Assembly: GCA_051294375.1 (NCBI GenBank)
Contig: CM119268.1
Location: forward strand, 18,680,615-18,744,614
DNA: 64,000 bases
Direction: 5' to 3'
Origin: Paraspadella gotoi
Lineage: Eukaryota; Chaetognatha
In this document: positions 33,301-45,300 of the stretch, one piece after another
Position numbering within the stretch: position 1 is the first letter of the stretch
Layout of the letters: every line of letters begins with the position of its first letter
Made by a program: the position numbers and the translations under genes
Notes under the pieces: generated by a model
Seen by the model: the letters and a program-made list of their open reading frames with translations, nothing else
What the model was told of the DNA's origin: nothing
Databases searched by the model: none

Positions 33301-36300
33301 TTTGTAACTTAAATAGTATATATGTTACATAGGTATATAGTAAAGAGACAGTAAAAATTGTTAATTTGTTACGAATTAGTGGCAGAACCATTCAATGTAA
33401 GCAGTCCCTGAGCTTCGGATCAGGCTTTAAAATCGTGTTGCAGGCGGGTTAAACGACCCGTTCCCACTTAATTGCTAGGCGACCACCGGTCTAGAACGCC
33501 GGACCTTTGGGTTGGGAGGCAAATGACTTGACTCCTGCACCTATGGCCGCTGATGAACGGTTGGTGGATTTTAGTCCACCATAATAGCGATCATTCTAGT
33601 TTGAAATAATTAACCTCTCGTTAAGCACATCATCCATTAATTTATTTTGCGCAGATCCCAAGTTGATCATCCCCGTGGGATTTTTCTTTGCGCAGAAAGG
33701 ATTACGTTTGCACAACGAAGACTTTTCTATGATGTAGCTGTGGAAGTTTGGGTCGGCAGCATCCACAGCTCGATTCGAAATGATGTCGTGGTCGTCACTT
33801 TCTTGGCCTGTCCCATTTTCCATTTTCCCTTTCGATTTTAATCGACCGAAGAAAAATGTAAATAAAATACAAGGAGGTCCAGCTCTTATGGGACTAATTT
33901 CAAAGGCTTACTGTTTAAGATAGAAGAAAACAAAAGATTATATTTGGAAACTCGGTTAAATTTTCTTTTGATCGATATCAAAAACGGCTTTTGCATGATA
34001 TGTTAAAATTCTTTGCGCCGCTTTCTTACAAAATTTTGGGAAATTTTGGCAAAAATGAAGATGAAGGATAGTGACTTCTGACTTTAGGCTGCGCAGTTTT
34101 TCTTCCTGCAATCCCCCGAATTAATGAAAATGTAGGACAGAGAAGCGAAAAGTGTCTCACACATCCCCTCTAGAATTATCGATTTTCTGATAGCAACAAT
34201 AGTAACAGAAATGAAAACATTCCCAACGGGCGCGGTCCAAAAAGCATGTCACGCCTTGTCTGAACACTTAGACAATGTCATGGTTGCCAAATGTGAATCT
34301 CTTTAATTGATTGTGCTTTTATTATAACTTTTTTAATTTTTTTATTTACCCGTCAAAACGATTTTTTTAAGTTAATCCCAAAAAAGCTGGACCTCCCTGT
34401 ATGTACCGAGCAAAAAGTTAATTGAAAAATAGAAAAAAAAAGAATATTTATGTAGGTATAATGCAAAGAAAAGTTGGTTGGCCAAAACTTGTTATCGCAA
34501 GATTTGAAAACCAGTTCCATTTGACGAACCGTCAGTTGTTCAAGGACATTAACTTACCTCTGTCAGTTACCCGACAAACGGGTTATTTTGTTTTTCTTTG
34601 GTAGGTTTGAAGGTTCAAAAACTAGAATCTAAAACCACAACGTCTGTATTGGCGTTCGCGGTGGCCAACGCGAGTAGTGGAGGACGAGGGGGAGACGGCT
34701 AAAGATTCGACATCTTGGTCTCAAGTTTCCCGATTCGCGACGAGAGTCGCGTCGACGAATAATATAATTTGAAGAAGATGTTTTTTGTTTTGCTTAACGT
34801 TGGAATTTGAATTTGTAGAATAATCAATTGCCTCGAAAATAAGATTTGACGTTGAACGTTTTTACGATACGTTTTTAATTAGTTTATAACTTTTTTATGA
34901 TTCCTTGTTTATTTATAAACAACTTGAACATGTTTTTAACTTCTCGTCTGTTTCAATGTAAATAAACATTTAAAAACGCGTTGAATTCACAATCGTCGTC
35001 TAAAAAAAGTCAGTTACATAGTGAAGGAATGAAAAGAAATTTGAATTGAACTGTTTTTAAATAAGTGAATTATCAAATTCAAGATTCCCAAAACCCATTT
35101 CAACTTTTCTCACACTTCACAGGAATGGACTCCCTCGATCCCAAAGCCCGGAGAGAAGAATCACCAAGCAGCAAACGTGAGAAGGATGAGGAAGATTCAG
35201 CGAGATAGTCGGGAAAGGGCGAGGAAGGCTACAGAGCCTTTGAAGGTAAGGCTTACAAGCTTACAAGCTGAACAAAGCATGAAGTAAAATTAAATGTCGA
35301 ATCATACATCTTTCGTACATACAAAGGCTCTGTGGAAGTCCCCGGCGTACGTGGACGCTCCATCCCGATTGGTCGAGCTCATGCAAGACGTAAATCCTAA
35401 ACAACCAATCAACTCCACTTATCTGAGAGCGCACTCTCGACAAGGAACGCGGGTTGGCAAGGAAAGAGAAATGTCTACCGAGACGATGGGTAAGTATTTT
35501 CATAGAAATGCGATTTTGAACAACAATACGTTAATGTCACAAAAAATGTTTTTCCGCAGACTTGGCAATCGAAGGCACGAAACTCGAAAAAACATTGGAA
35601 AAACATGAATCAAAACAAAAACAAGGGGAAGCCAATAAAGAAAACGAAAAAGGAAACAAACCGACACAAAACTCAGACCAAGAAAAAACTAATAAAAACA
35701 TCGTTGAGAAACAAAAAGAATCACAAGATGGCGTCAAAAAATCCGAGAGCGTCTACAACCTTCTCTCCGACAACGACTCTAACTCACATCATGAACCCGT
35801 TCTGTCTGAAGCGGTGGATTCGCAATCGCATCCGGGAGAGAAAGTCGTCGCCGTGACTCCCCGGATGAGGTTGACTTTAAAGGACTCTAGTCTAAAGCTC
35901 GACCTTAGACGCCTCGAAGAGGACGACGCCGCCAAGTTGACGAAAGGCTCCAAGCTGGCGTCCAAAGCCGTCAATTCCGGGCGCCGTCCGAGAACGCCCT
36001 CTATTCCGTCTCGCCCGCCCAACGCTCCGCGACCTCAATCGGCGCGGGCGGCGTCGTCGACGTCCTTAGCCGACGGCGTCGCGGCGCCTGCTGCGTCGGC
36101 GCGGGGAAGCTCTGCAGGGCGGCGTCCCTGCAGCGCCAGGCTGGATCGAGATCCCAAGGATTTTTTAATTCGCAGAGAAACGAATTTCGTGAGAGTCAAT
36201 TCTAAAGGGGCGAAGGAGACGACGATTCGGTAAGAGAATTTGGTCTCGCTCTCGCTCTCTCTCTCGCTCTCTCTCTCGCTCTCGCTATCTGTTTTTTGTT

Positions 36301-36380
36301 TGGGCTGTCTGTCTTATGATATTGTTTTCTGTCTCTATTTTGCTCTTCCAATTCCCGACTACATTCTCTCACTTTCTCTT

Positions 36381-36441
<61 letters not shown>

Positions 36442-37785
36442 TTCTCTCTCTCTCTCATTTCTAAATTCTCTTCCCCTCGTTATCTTTCATTCTTCCTTCC
36501 CCATTTTCCCCCTTACTCAGAAAATGTCCTTCCGTCTCCAACTTGGAGAATTTAAAGAAGAAGAGCGATGAGTCGTGGGAGTCCTACAAGAAGAAGCAGT
36601 GGGGTCGCGTTCCCAAGTATCTCGTCGACCGGAAGGAGGCGTGGAGGAAGGAGGAAGAGGAGGAGAGGAAGAGGAACGAACGAGATCCCGACTGTCCTCC
36701 AGGTGAATGGAGAGAGTGTAGTCAGGCATTGCCTAAGTTCACCCCGCCTATAAGCGTGACGCCTTCAGTCGTGACCCGGTACCTCATTGAGTATTGAGTA
36801 AAGCATCAGCTCATGACCACTAGGTACCGGGTTCTATCCCAACCCGGTACCTACCCTTCGGGAAGGGTCAGGACGGCCGTCAGCCGCCATGAGGACGTGG
36901 TTAAGCCTGGTTCCAAGCCCAGTCCATGGCTGCTGAGGGGCATAGAAGTTATGGATAGTAGTCTTCAGCCCACTTCGCGCCTTATCTACAAGAGTATGAG
37001 GATTAATTAGGGGAACAGCATAAACTAATATTGAAATTATTCTTATTTTAATGATAATTATAATATCATATTAAATATTTTTTTAAACTTTCGAATACAC
37101 ATAGCTTGATAGGGAAGATAGGGAGTGAATAAACTAGACGGTGGGAGATTCTTTATTGAAAGCTTGCTGGGTCCTTCTATGTTATTATCTTGTAAGTCTG
37201 ATTGAGTAGTGGTAGTTTATATCATAACCTGTCCAAAGTCAGGGGAAAGATGGCTCATTTATTTAATTTACGAATTATTTCACATTACCAAGTTGTATCA
37301 ATTTGATATCAAATACTTTTTTTATTCTCAATAATAAGATATCTTCTCAGTCGGCGTGGCTAAGTTACATACGCTCTCTTTTCTTCATTACTTACAGTTT
37401 CAATGTCTTTTCCACTTTTTTTCATATTTTTCACATTAACAATATTATTGATATTTTTTTTAAAAAATTACATTTTAAGCCAAATCTATCCATTAATAAA
37501 TAAATCAATCAATTCCTCTCTCCTTCCAAAGGTCACGTCCCCATGTCCAAGGAAGAACAAGCGGCGACGCTCGATCAACTCCGGCGCCACCGCCAGGAAC
37601 TTCTGCGTCAACTAGGCGCCGTCCCGATTCGCGCTGACACCCTCAGGGTGAAGAAGGTGCGCCTCCGCATCGAGGAGCAGTTGGAGGAGTTGGACGAGGC
37701 GGTGAAGACGTTTTCTAAGCCGAAGGTGTTCGTCAAAGCGGAGGAAGGGGAGGAGGCGAAGAAGGCCGAGGCGATTCAATGGTAG
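29785..37785 (+). CDS. ENKD1: ENKD1 (enkurin domain-containing protein 1), whole gene
   Basis: Seven exons: 29785-29909, 30071-30272, 35123-35245, 35327-35489, 35560-36229, 36521-36702, 37532-37785; all phases agree, total 1719 nt, 572 aa. Matches to ENKD1 include LSGPIVPDG near the start, ALWKSPAY, YLRAHSRQGTR, KDFLIRRETNFVRVNSKGAK, VPKYLVDRKEAWRKEEEE, and the C-terminal enkurin segment GAVPIRADTLRVKKVRLRIE with EEAVKTFSKPKVFVK-like ending (here DEAVKTFSKPKVFVKAEE). ENKD1 is a centriole/microtubule-binding ciliary protein. It is longer than the roughly 350-aa vertebrate protein because exon 5 is Lys/Glu- and Arg/Ala-rich. Intron 2 (4.85 kb) holds the ACCS-like gene on the opposite strand. 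Exons 3-7 recur in broken form at 50.5-53.2 kb. Confidence 0.9.
30071..30272 (+). CDS. ENKD1: ENKD1 exon 2
   Basis: Acceptor CTCGCTCAG, donor GGAAAG/GTGAAA. It encodes YKRAIGHADPVPSNRAPPPP, a Pro/Ala linker and MENYEQTLGKGVVNLLAIQG. Confidence 0.85.
30285..30380. repeat. (GA)n microsatellite
   Basis: Pure GA run starting about 13 bp after the ENKD1 exon 2 donor. Confidence 0.95.
30539..30826 (-). CDS. ACCS: ACCS-like exon 7 (stop)
   Basis: Acceptor TTCTTAAG before 30826; TAA at 30541-30539. It encodes VRDTNAGLFLWVNLTKMLPP, the C-terminal small domain and a charged tail EEFLKRLKDFKEKVIRGVYE. Confidence 0.88.
   Translation of the reverse strand, partial: VRDTNAGLFLWVNLTKMLPPSGNPYSTGERDLCRDLLSATGCLVVPADVFEGEDTEWARVLFSVGREIREEFLKRLKDFKEKVIRGVYEEDEGNH
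30539..33823 (-). CDS. ACCS: ACCS-like PLP-dependent aminotransferase, whole gene
   Basis: Seven minus-strand exons: 33823-33615, 33015 to about 32862, 32593-32410, 32249-32058, 31556-31405, 31211-31016, 30826-30539; about 458 aa. The fold-type I family (1-aminocyclopropane-1-carboxylate synthase-like) shows INLGSAQNKL near the N-terminus, FHYFPPSGLPLFRRNLASFL, DGDFFLVPSPFYEG, the NPGNPIGT substrate motif, HVVFDE with the PLP-pyridine Asp, and SFSKDICVSGFRCG with the Schiff-base Lys and carboxylate-binding Arg. All phases agree except at the exon 2/3 junction, where both copies of the locus differ by indels. The animal protein's true reaction is unsettled; plant-type ACC synthesis should not be assumed. 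The gene lies entirely in ENKD1 intron 2. Confidence 0.88.
31016..31211 (-). CDS. ACCS: ACCS-like exon 6
   Basis: Acceptor TCTCTCAAG, donor GCCGAA/GTAGGT. It encodes WSKVVAKAMASVSVFYMTPS then AEWLDQVFFPTNFGRLKEAK. Phase 2 in, 0 out. Confidence 0.88.
31405..31556 (-). CDS. ACCS: ACCS-like exon 5 (PLP lysine)
   Basis: Acceptor CTTCTACAG, donor TACAG/GTGTAT. It encodes VYAMSVISDPDSFHSVASLS, ALPDPSRVHLIW and SFSKDICVSGFRCGVVY; the Lys of SFSKD is the cofactor-binding lysine. Confidence 0.9.
31602..31859 (-). mobile_element. tRNA-derived SINE, copy 1
   Basis: Read on the minus strand it has an A box TGGCTGAGCAGG (31801-31790) and a B box GGGTTCAATCC (31759-31749), the spacing of a tRNA gene, then a tRNA-unrelated body ending CCCGTTGCCATA. 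Nearly identical, equal-length copy at 62616-62873. It lies in the intron between ACCS-like exons 4 and 5. No poly(A) tail or clear target-site duplication. Confidence 0.8.
32058..32249 (-). CDS. ACCS: ACCS-like exon 4
   Basis: Acceptor CGATTTAG, donor GACGAG/GTAATC. It encodes DQLISEITTRMAFAFDSAES, KKVRGIFLTNPGNPIGTCIS and FAYQRHLHVVFDE. 64 codons, phase 0 to 0; the donor was chosen because FDE then joins VYAMS as in the family. Confidence 0.9.
32410..32593 (-). CDS. ACCS: ACCS-like exon 3
   Basis: Acceptor TTCCCAAG, donor AAAGAA/GTGAGC. It encodes SMSGITCLGHVLAQDGDFFL, VPSPFYEGIKNGLGQMARVK and VVPVHLANSLMASVGERKGK. Confidence 0.85.
32862..33015 (-). CDS. ACCS: ACCS-like exon 2 (3' edge uncertain)
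   Basis: Acceptor TTCTTTCCAG before 33015. It encodes MSRLAISKSGFHYFPPSGLP, LFRRNLASFLSQRLKADEPL and DPEHLFVLLGS. The donor near 32862 cannot be fixed: family alignment wants two more bases than the nearest GT gives, and the duplicate at 48.2 kb differs here by indels. Confidence 0.75.
33385..33580 (-). mobile_element. Candidate tRNA-like SINE in ACCS-like intron 1
   Basis: Minus-strand reading shows an A-box-like TAGGTGCAGGAGTCAAG and a B-box-like GGCGTTCTAGACC about 45 bp apart, with a CTCCCAA loop between. Only the duplicated locus (48725-48905) repeats it in this window, so repeat status is unproven. Confidence 0.35.
33615..33823 (-). CDS. ACCS: ACCS-like exon 1 with start codon
   Basis: ATG at 33823-33821. 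It encodes MENGTGQESDDHDIISNRAV, an acidic lead, then FHSYIIEKSSLCKRNPF, KKNPTGMINLGSAQNKLMDD and VLNER; donor GAGAG/GTTAAT. 69 codons plus two bases, joining exon 2 in phase. Confidence 0.85.
33850..35122. other. ENKD1 intron 2, no further gene seen
   Basis: AT-rich intronic sequence upstream of the ACCS-like start codon and before ENKD1 exon 3. Short open frames lack splice support. It would contain the ACCS-like promoter; I see no clear TATA or initiator. Confidence 0.5.
35123..35245 (+). CDS. ENKD1: ENKD1 exon 3
   Basis: Acceptor CTTCACAG, donor TTGAAG/GTAAGG. 41 codons: EWTPSIPKPGEKNHQAANVR then RMRKIQRDSRERARKATEPL. Phase 0 to 0. Confidence 0.88.
35327..35489 (+). CDS. ENKD1: ENKD1 exon 4
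   Basis: Acceptor CATACAAAG, donor GATGG/GTAAGT. It encodes ALWKSPAYVDAPSRLVELMQ and STYLRAHSRQGTRVGKEREM, hallmark ENKD1 motifs. Confidence 0.9.
35560..36229 (+). CDS. ENKD1: ENKD1 exon 5
   Basis: Acceptor TTTCCGCAG, donor TTCG/GTAAGA. The first third is Lys/Gln/Asn-rich, the middle Arg/Pro/Ser/Ala-rich, and the end carries KDFLIRRETNFVRVNSKGAK. 670 nt, phase 1 in and 2 out. Confidence 0.88.
36240..36460. repeat. (CT)n tract in ENKD1 intron 5
   Basis: CT dinucleotide runs with TTTCT interruptions; counterpart at 51690-51930. Confidence 0.9.
36521..36702 (+). CDS. ENKD1: ENKD1 exon 6 (enkurin region)
   Basis: Acceptor CTTACTCAG, donor CTCCAG/GTGAAT. It encodes KKKQWGRVPKYLVDRKEAWR and an acidic Lys/Glu helix ending DPDCPPG. 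Confidence 0.9.
36722..37010 (+). mobile_element. Candidate SINE-like element in ENKD1 intron 6
   Basis: GC-rich island in AT-rich intron. It contains a B-box-like GGGTTCTATCCC inside an 8-bp inverted repeat (ACCGGGTT / AACCCGGT) and a CTCATGA loop upstream resembling a Met-tRNA anticodon loop; the A box is weak. The only other copy here is at 52200-52482 within the large duplication. Confidence 0.35.
37532..37785 (+). CDS. ENKD1: ENKD1 exon 7 (stop)
   Basis: Acceptor CTTCCAAAG; TAG at 37783-37785. It encodes MSKEEQAATLDQLRRHRQEL, LGAVPIRADTLRVKKVRLRI and the terminal DEAVKTFSKPKVFVKAEEGE. Confidence 0.92.
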
Positions 37786-37907
37786 GGGGAAGAGGAGGAG
37801 GAAGAGGAGGAGGAGAAGAGATAAAGACGCTCAAAGGAATTTAATAATTATTTAATTTCTAATATTTCTTCGATTTTACTCTTGGATGTAATTTTTAATT
37901 TTCATAA

Positions 37908-37913
37908 AATAAA
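37908..37913 (+). promoter_or_regulatory. ENKD1: Poly(A) signal AATAAA, ENKD1
   Basis: AATAAA 123 bp after the ENKD1 stop codon, in an AT-rich tail. Confidence 0.55.
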
Positions 37914-37919
37914 ATTTGT

Positions 37920-42050
<4,131 letters not shown>

Positions 42051-42051
42051 A

Positions 42052-42233
42052 AAACTAAGATAAAAAATCTTAAAAGCATAAAGATCGAGCCGCTTTCGAT
42101 AGTAACCAAATATATGATGCGATGTTAACCAAATATTGATGCGATGATAACCAATATTGACGCGATGATAAACCAATAATTGATGCGATGATAAAAAAAT
42201 GACTGATGTGATGTAATCAAATGATTGATGCGA
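42052..42233 (-). repeat. 20-21 bp minisatellite with conserved flank, inverted copy
   Basis: Reverse complement of 14385-14625: flank CTTTAAGATTT-like, then ATCGAGCCGCTTTCGATAGT, then units of ATTGATGCGATGATAACCAA. It ends at the 25-N gap 42234-42258. Confidence 0.8.
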
Positions 42234-42258
42234 NNNNNNNNNNNNNNNNNNNNNNNNN

Positions 42259-42362
42259 TTCCTCCTCATTGACGAATTAAGCCTCAACGATGGAAAACGA
42301 CGGACTTTATCGCCTCCGAGTCTCAACAGGAATTTCTTCTTTCCTTCCTCGCTCCTTATCTC
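42259..42362. repeat. Third partial copy of 41504-41612
   Basis: Directly after the 25-N gap the sequence restarts with the CTCATTGACG...AACGACGGACTTTATCGCC segment seen at 41505 and 56912, then leaves the match after CTTATCTCTC. This is the signature of overlapping contig ends at a scaffold join. Confidence 0.8.
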
Positions 42363-45300
42363 TCAAGAGAGAGATCTGCGTCCGTTCTATACACGGCCAG
42401 ACATTTTTTATCATTAAACGGAGGGCGCAGAAGTTTATTTTGCAATTTTTTGTGGCGACGGCCCCCGGTTCGGCAAGAGAAGCAATAAGTTTTTCGTTTT
42501 TATTGAAACGCTTAGCAGCCGGTTTTTTAAAGTAAAAATATTTTTAGAGAATTTTTTGATAAAGCTAACCGAACGTTTTTTTAAAACGGGGTTTGTGAAT
42601 GTTTTTAACATGATAGGAAATTTTTCATATTATTAAATTATTCTTTTTCATTTTTTAAAAATTAAAATAAACTCCCGGTCGAGCAGCGAGTCAACCTTGA
42701 CTCTGCTGTTTCGGGTATTTTTCTTCTTCTAAGATAACCAGGCCTCGTGTCTCGATCAGGATCTATGCCTTTTTGTTTGCTTTAATACGTGGCGCTCTGA
42801 AGCCTTTCTCGAAGGGCTTTTTCTGTTTCTGTGAAGTCTGAAAAGAGCTCGCACTACTCAGTATTTATTTTTCTATTTTTCATTTTGGTTAGATAGTTAT
42901 TTTTATTGTCTTTATTCCCGTTTTTCTGGCTTTATTTAAATTCACTGAAAAGTTGGATCTCTCCTGTGGCGGGAGTAAAGGGTTGGGATCTCGAAATACG
43001 GATGTCGATTCGCTGTAAAAGCGGTGGCGAAAAACGTTATTTATTAATACATTTTCTTTCAGCTCAGCGGTTCACACGGTCGGAATTTTCTATGTGTTTT
43101 CTGGCGGCTGAGAATCATCGTTTTTTATGAGGGAGTGCCACCGTTACAAAGGTCCCGTATTTTATTTTTATTTCAATGTTTTGTTTCATGTTTATTGCCT
43201 ATTATTTCGAATTTCTGCACCATGTCGACTTGAATCGGCATGGGGGGCGCTTGTGGACGGAGTTTCCTCTTTGCTTTGCTGCGGCTTTGACGTCCGTCTT
43301 CGGTCAGCAAAAGTAAGTCGGTGGTCAACAGGATGTTTTTGTCATGACGGGACCGGCGGTGAGGTTCACGTGGGAGGCTTGTCCGTGCAGCGGCAAGTCG
43401 GCGCGTACAGCCTCTCATCGTTTGACGCAATGTGTTTTACTTTGACCCTTATTTCAATCTCAGAATATTTTTTTGCCTTTTTTTTAAACTGTTTTTTGGA
43501 AAAATTTTACATTTTTATTTCGTTATCGTTGCGCTCAGGATTTCGGCGATGTACGGCGGATAACGTGTATGATTTCGTCATATTTCGTTACGCCCACGTA
43601 ATATTGGCGTTATGTTGACTCATCGATATTTTTCCCCACGCGGCCTATCGAGCGATCGTGCGATGCATCGTCGATGGCAGTTCGTAAATTTACTGACAAT
43701 TGTTTTCGTGTTTATGCTCGTTTACATCCGCTTCCGGCGACGATGAACATTTGACTTCCGTTCGTAGTGGACGCTCGGATGCGTGACGACGATTAGGGCT
43801 GAGCTACGAATTTCGAATGTTTGGTTTGGTCGTGCTGGAACTTGGTTGTGGGCGGACAATATTCAGAAATATAATATTGTATTCTTACGGTTTTTTCTTA
43901 ATATTTTTTTAGTTTAAAATAAATATTATTTTTTAGAGAGTAATATCGTTATTTGTATGTTTAGGGGTTTTGCGGTAGGTTGAACCTCGACTTTCAATCG
44001 ATCGTACGGCCTCGATTATCTCCGGATTAAGTGTTATTTACCATCAGATGCCTTTATCCTCAATCTTCGCGACTTTACGATCGGAGAAATTGAGATTTTC
44101 CCCCGTTTTCCCCCCAAACAGTTACAAATTAACTACGCGTAGTTCTTTTATTGTATTTTTTGGGACTTAGCGGTTTTTTTGCTAATTTTTCCGAAAAAAA
44201 TTTTTTCTTTTTTGTACCGAACAGGTTCGTTCCTCTCCCGTTTCGTGCGGAGTGGGTACGGCGCAATTTTTCGTAATGAAAATTTAGGTATTTTTTAGAA
44301 AAATATATGGTTTTAAAGAGTACTTTGTTCGTTTTTTTTAAGAAAATATTGGATTATTTGTTTCCGCTTTTTTAGTGAATAAGTCCTTAACCCACTTAAT
44401 ATCACAAAGCCGTGTTTTTTTGGTTTTTGTTTTTTAGATTTTCGTGTGTTTTTTAAGGCAGTTGAGAATAAAGGTGAAATTGGTCTAGGTCCAGAGTTTT
44501 TTGGTTTGAGGTGAGAGGCAGGAAACAAAACCAACGCTCGCAAAGCCGTGTTCTACCGACCAGAACAAGACGGAAGAACGAAACCCTCTTCAGAGAGAGC
44601 GTGTGTGCAAACCATCTCCACCTGCTTAAAAAACACCTCCCATCTGTTCCATTTTTTGTATTTATTTAGTTTTGTTCGTTTTTTTGATAGCCTGAGGAGA
44701 AGAGAGGACATTTAGAGTAGGAAGAAAATAATATAGATTATCTTTCTCTGATATTTTATATTATTCATAGTTTGCCCCTAACATTTTCTTTCGCTTTTTG
44801 ATAAAAGTTTTTTGCCTCAACTTTCAAAAGTCTCTAGACGTGACGGAGCTTTGTGAGTTGATGCTAAAATATCAGCAACTTTAGCTTTTGGAGTGACGGT
44901 CAACCCTGTTCAGAACATGTCTCCGCTGCGCGCCGGCAAGGCGGGCGGCTTCTTTTCTTTGTACACACGGCGCGGTTTCCAGTAAGAATTGGTTGGAGAG
45001 AAAATGCGTCTGGGGAACTCGCAAATTTTTTTCGGGGCGGCATTTCGGTAACGAAGGTTTTACTTCGTTAGACCACCGTCTTAGCTCTTAGGCGGGCAAG
45101 GACCTTACCGAAAACACCCTTTAATAACTTACCCGTCCTTATCAGGTTATAGTCCGCGGCTTTCCTGTGGCAAGGTCAGCTGGCTTCGTTGAATCGTTCG
45201 GACATATGGTACGTCTCTTTTTTTGTATTTTCTCCCTTAATATAAGAAAACAGGAGCTGGAATCAGGGAAGCCGCGCAACGAGGGGAAGTTACCATGTAT

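Noticed and set aside
33615-33823. Reading the ACCS-like gene as a bacterial transfer
   Set aside because: It has seven phase-consistent introns and motifs of the animal ACCS family.
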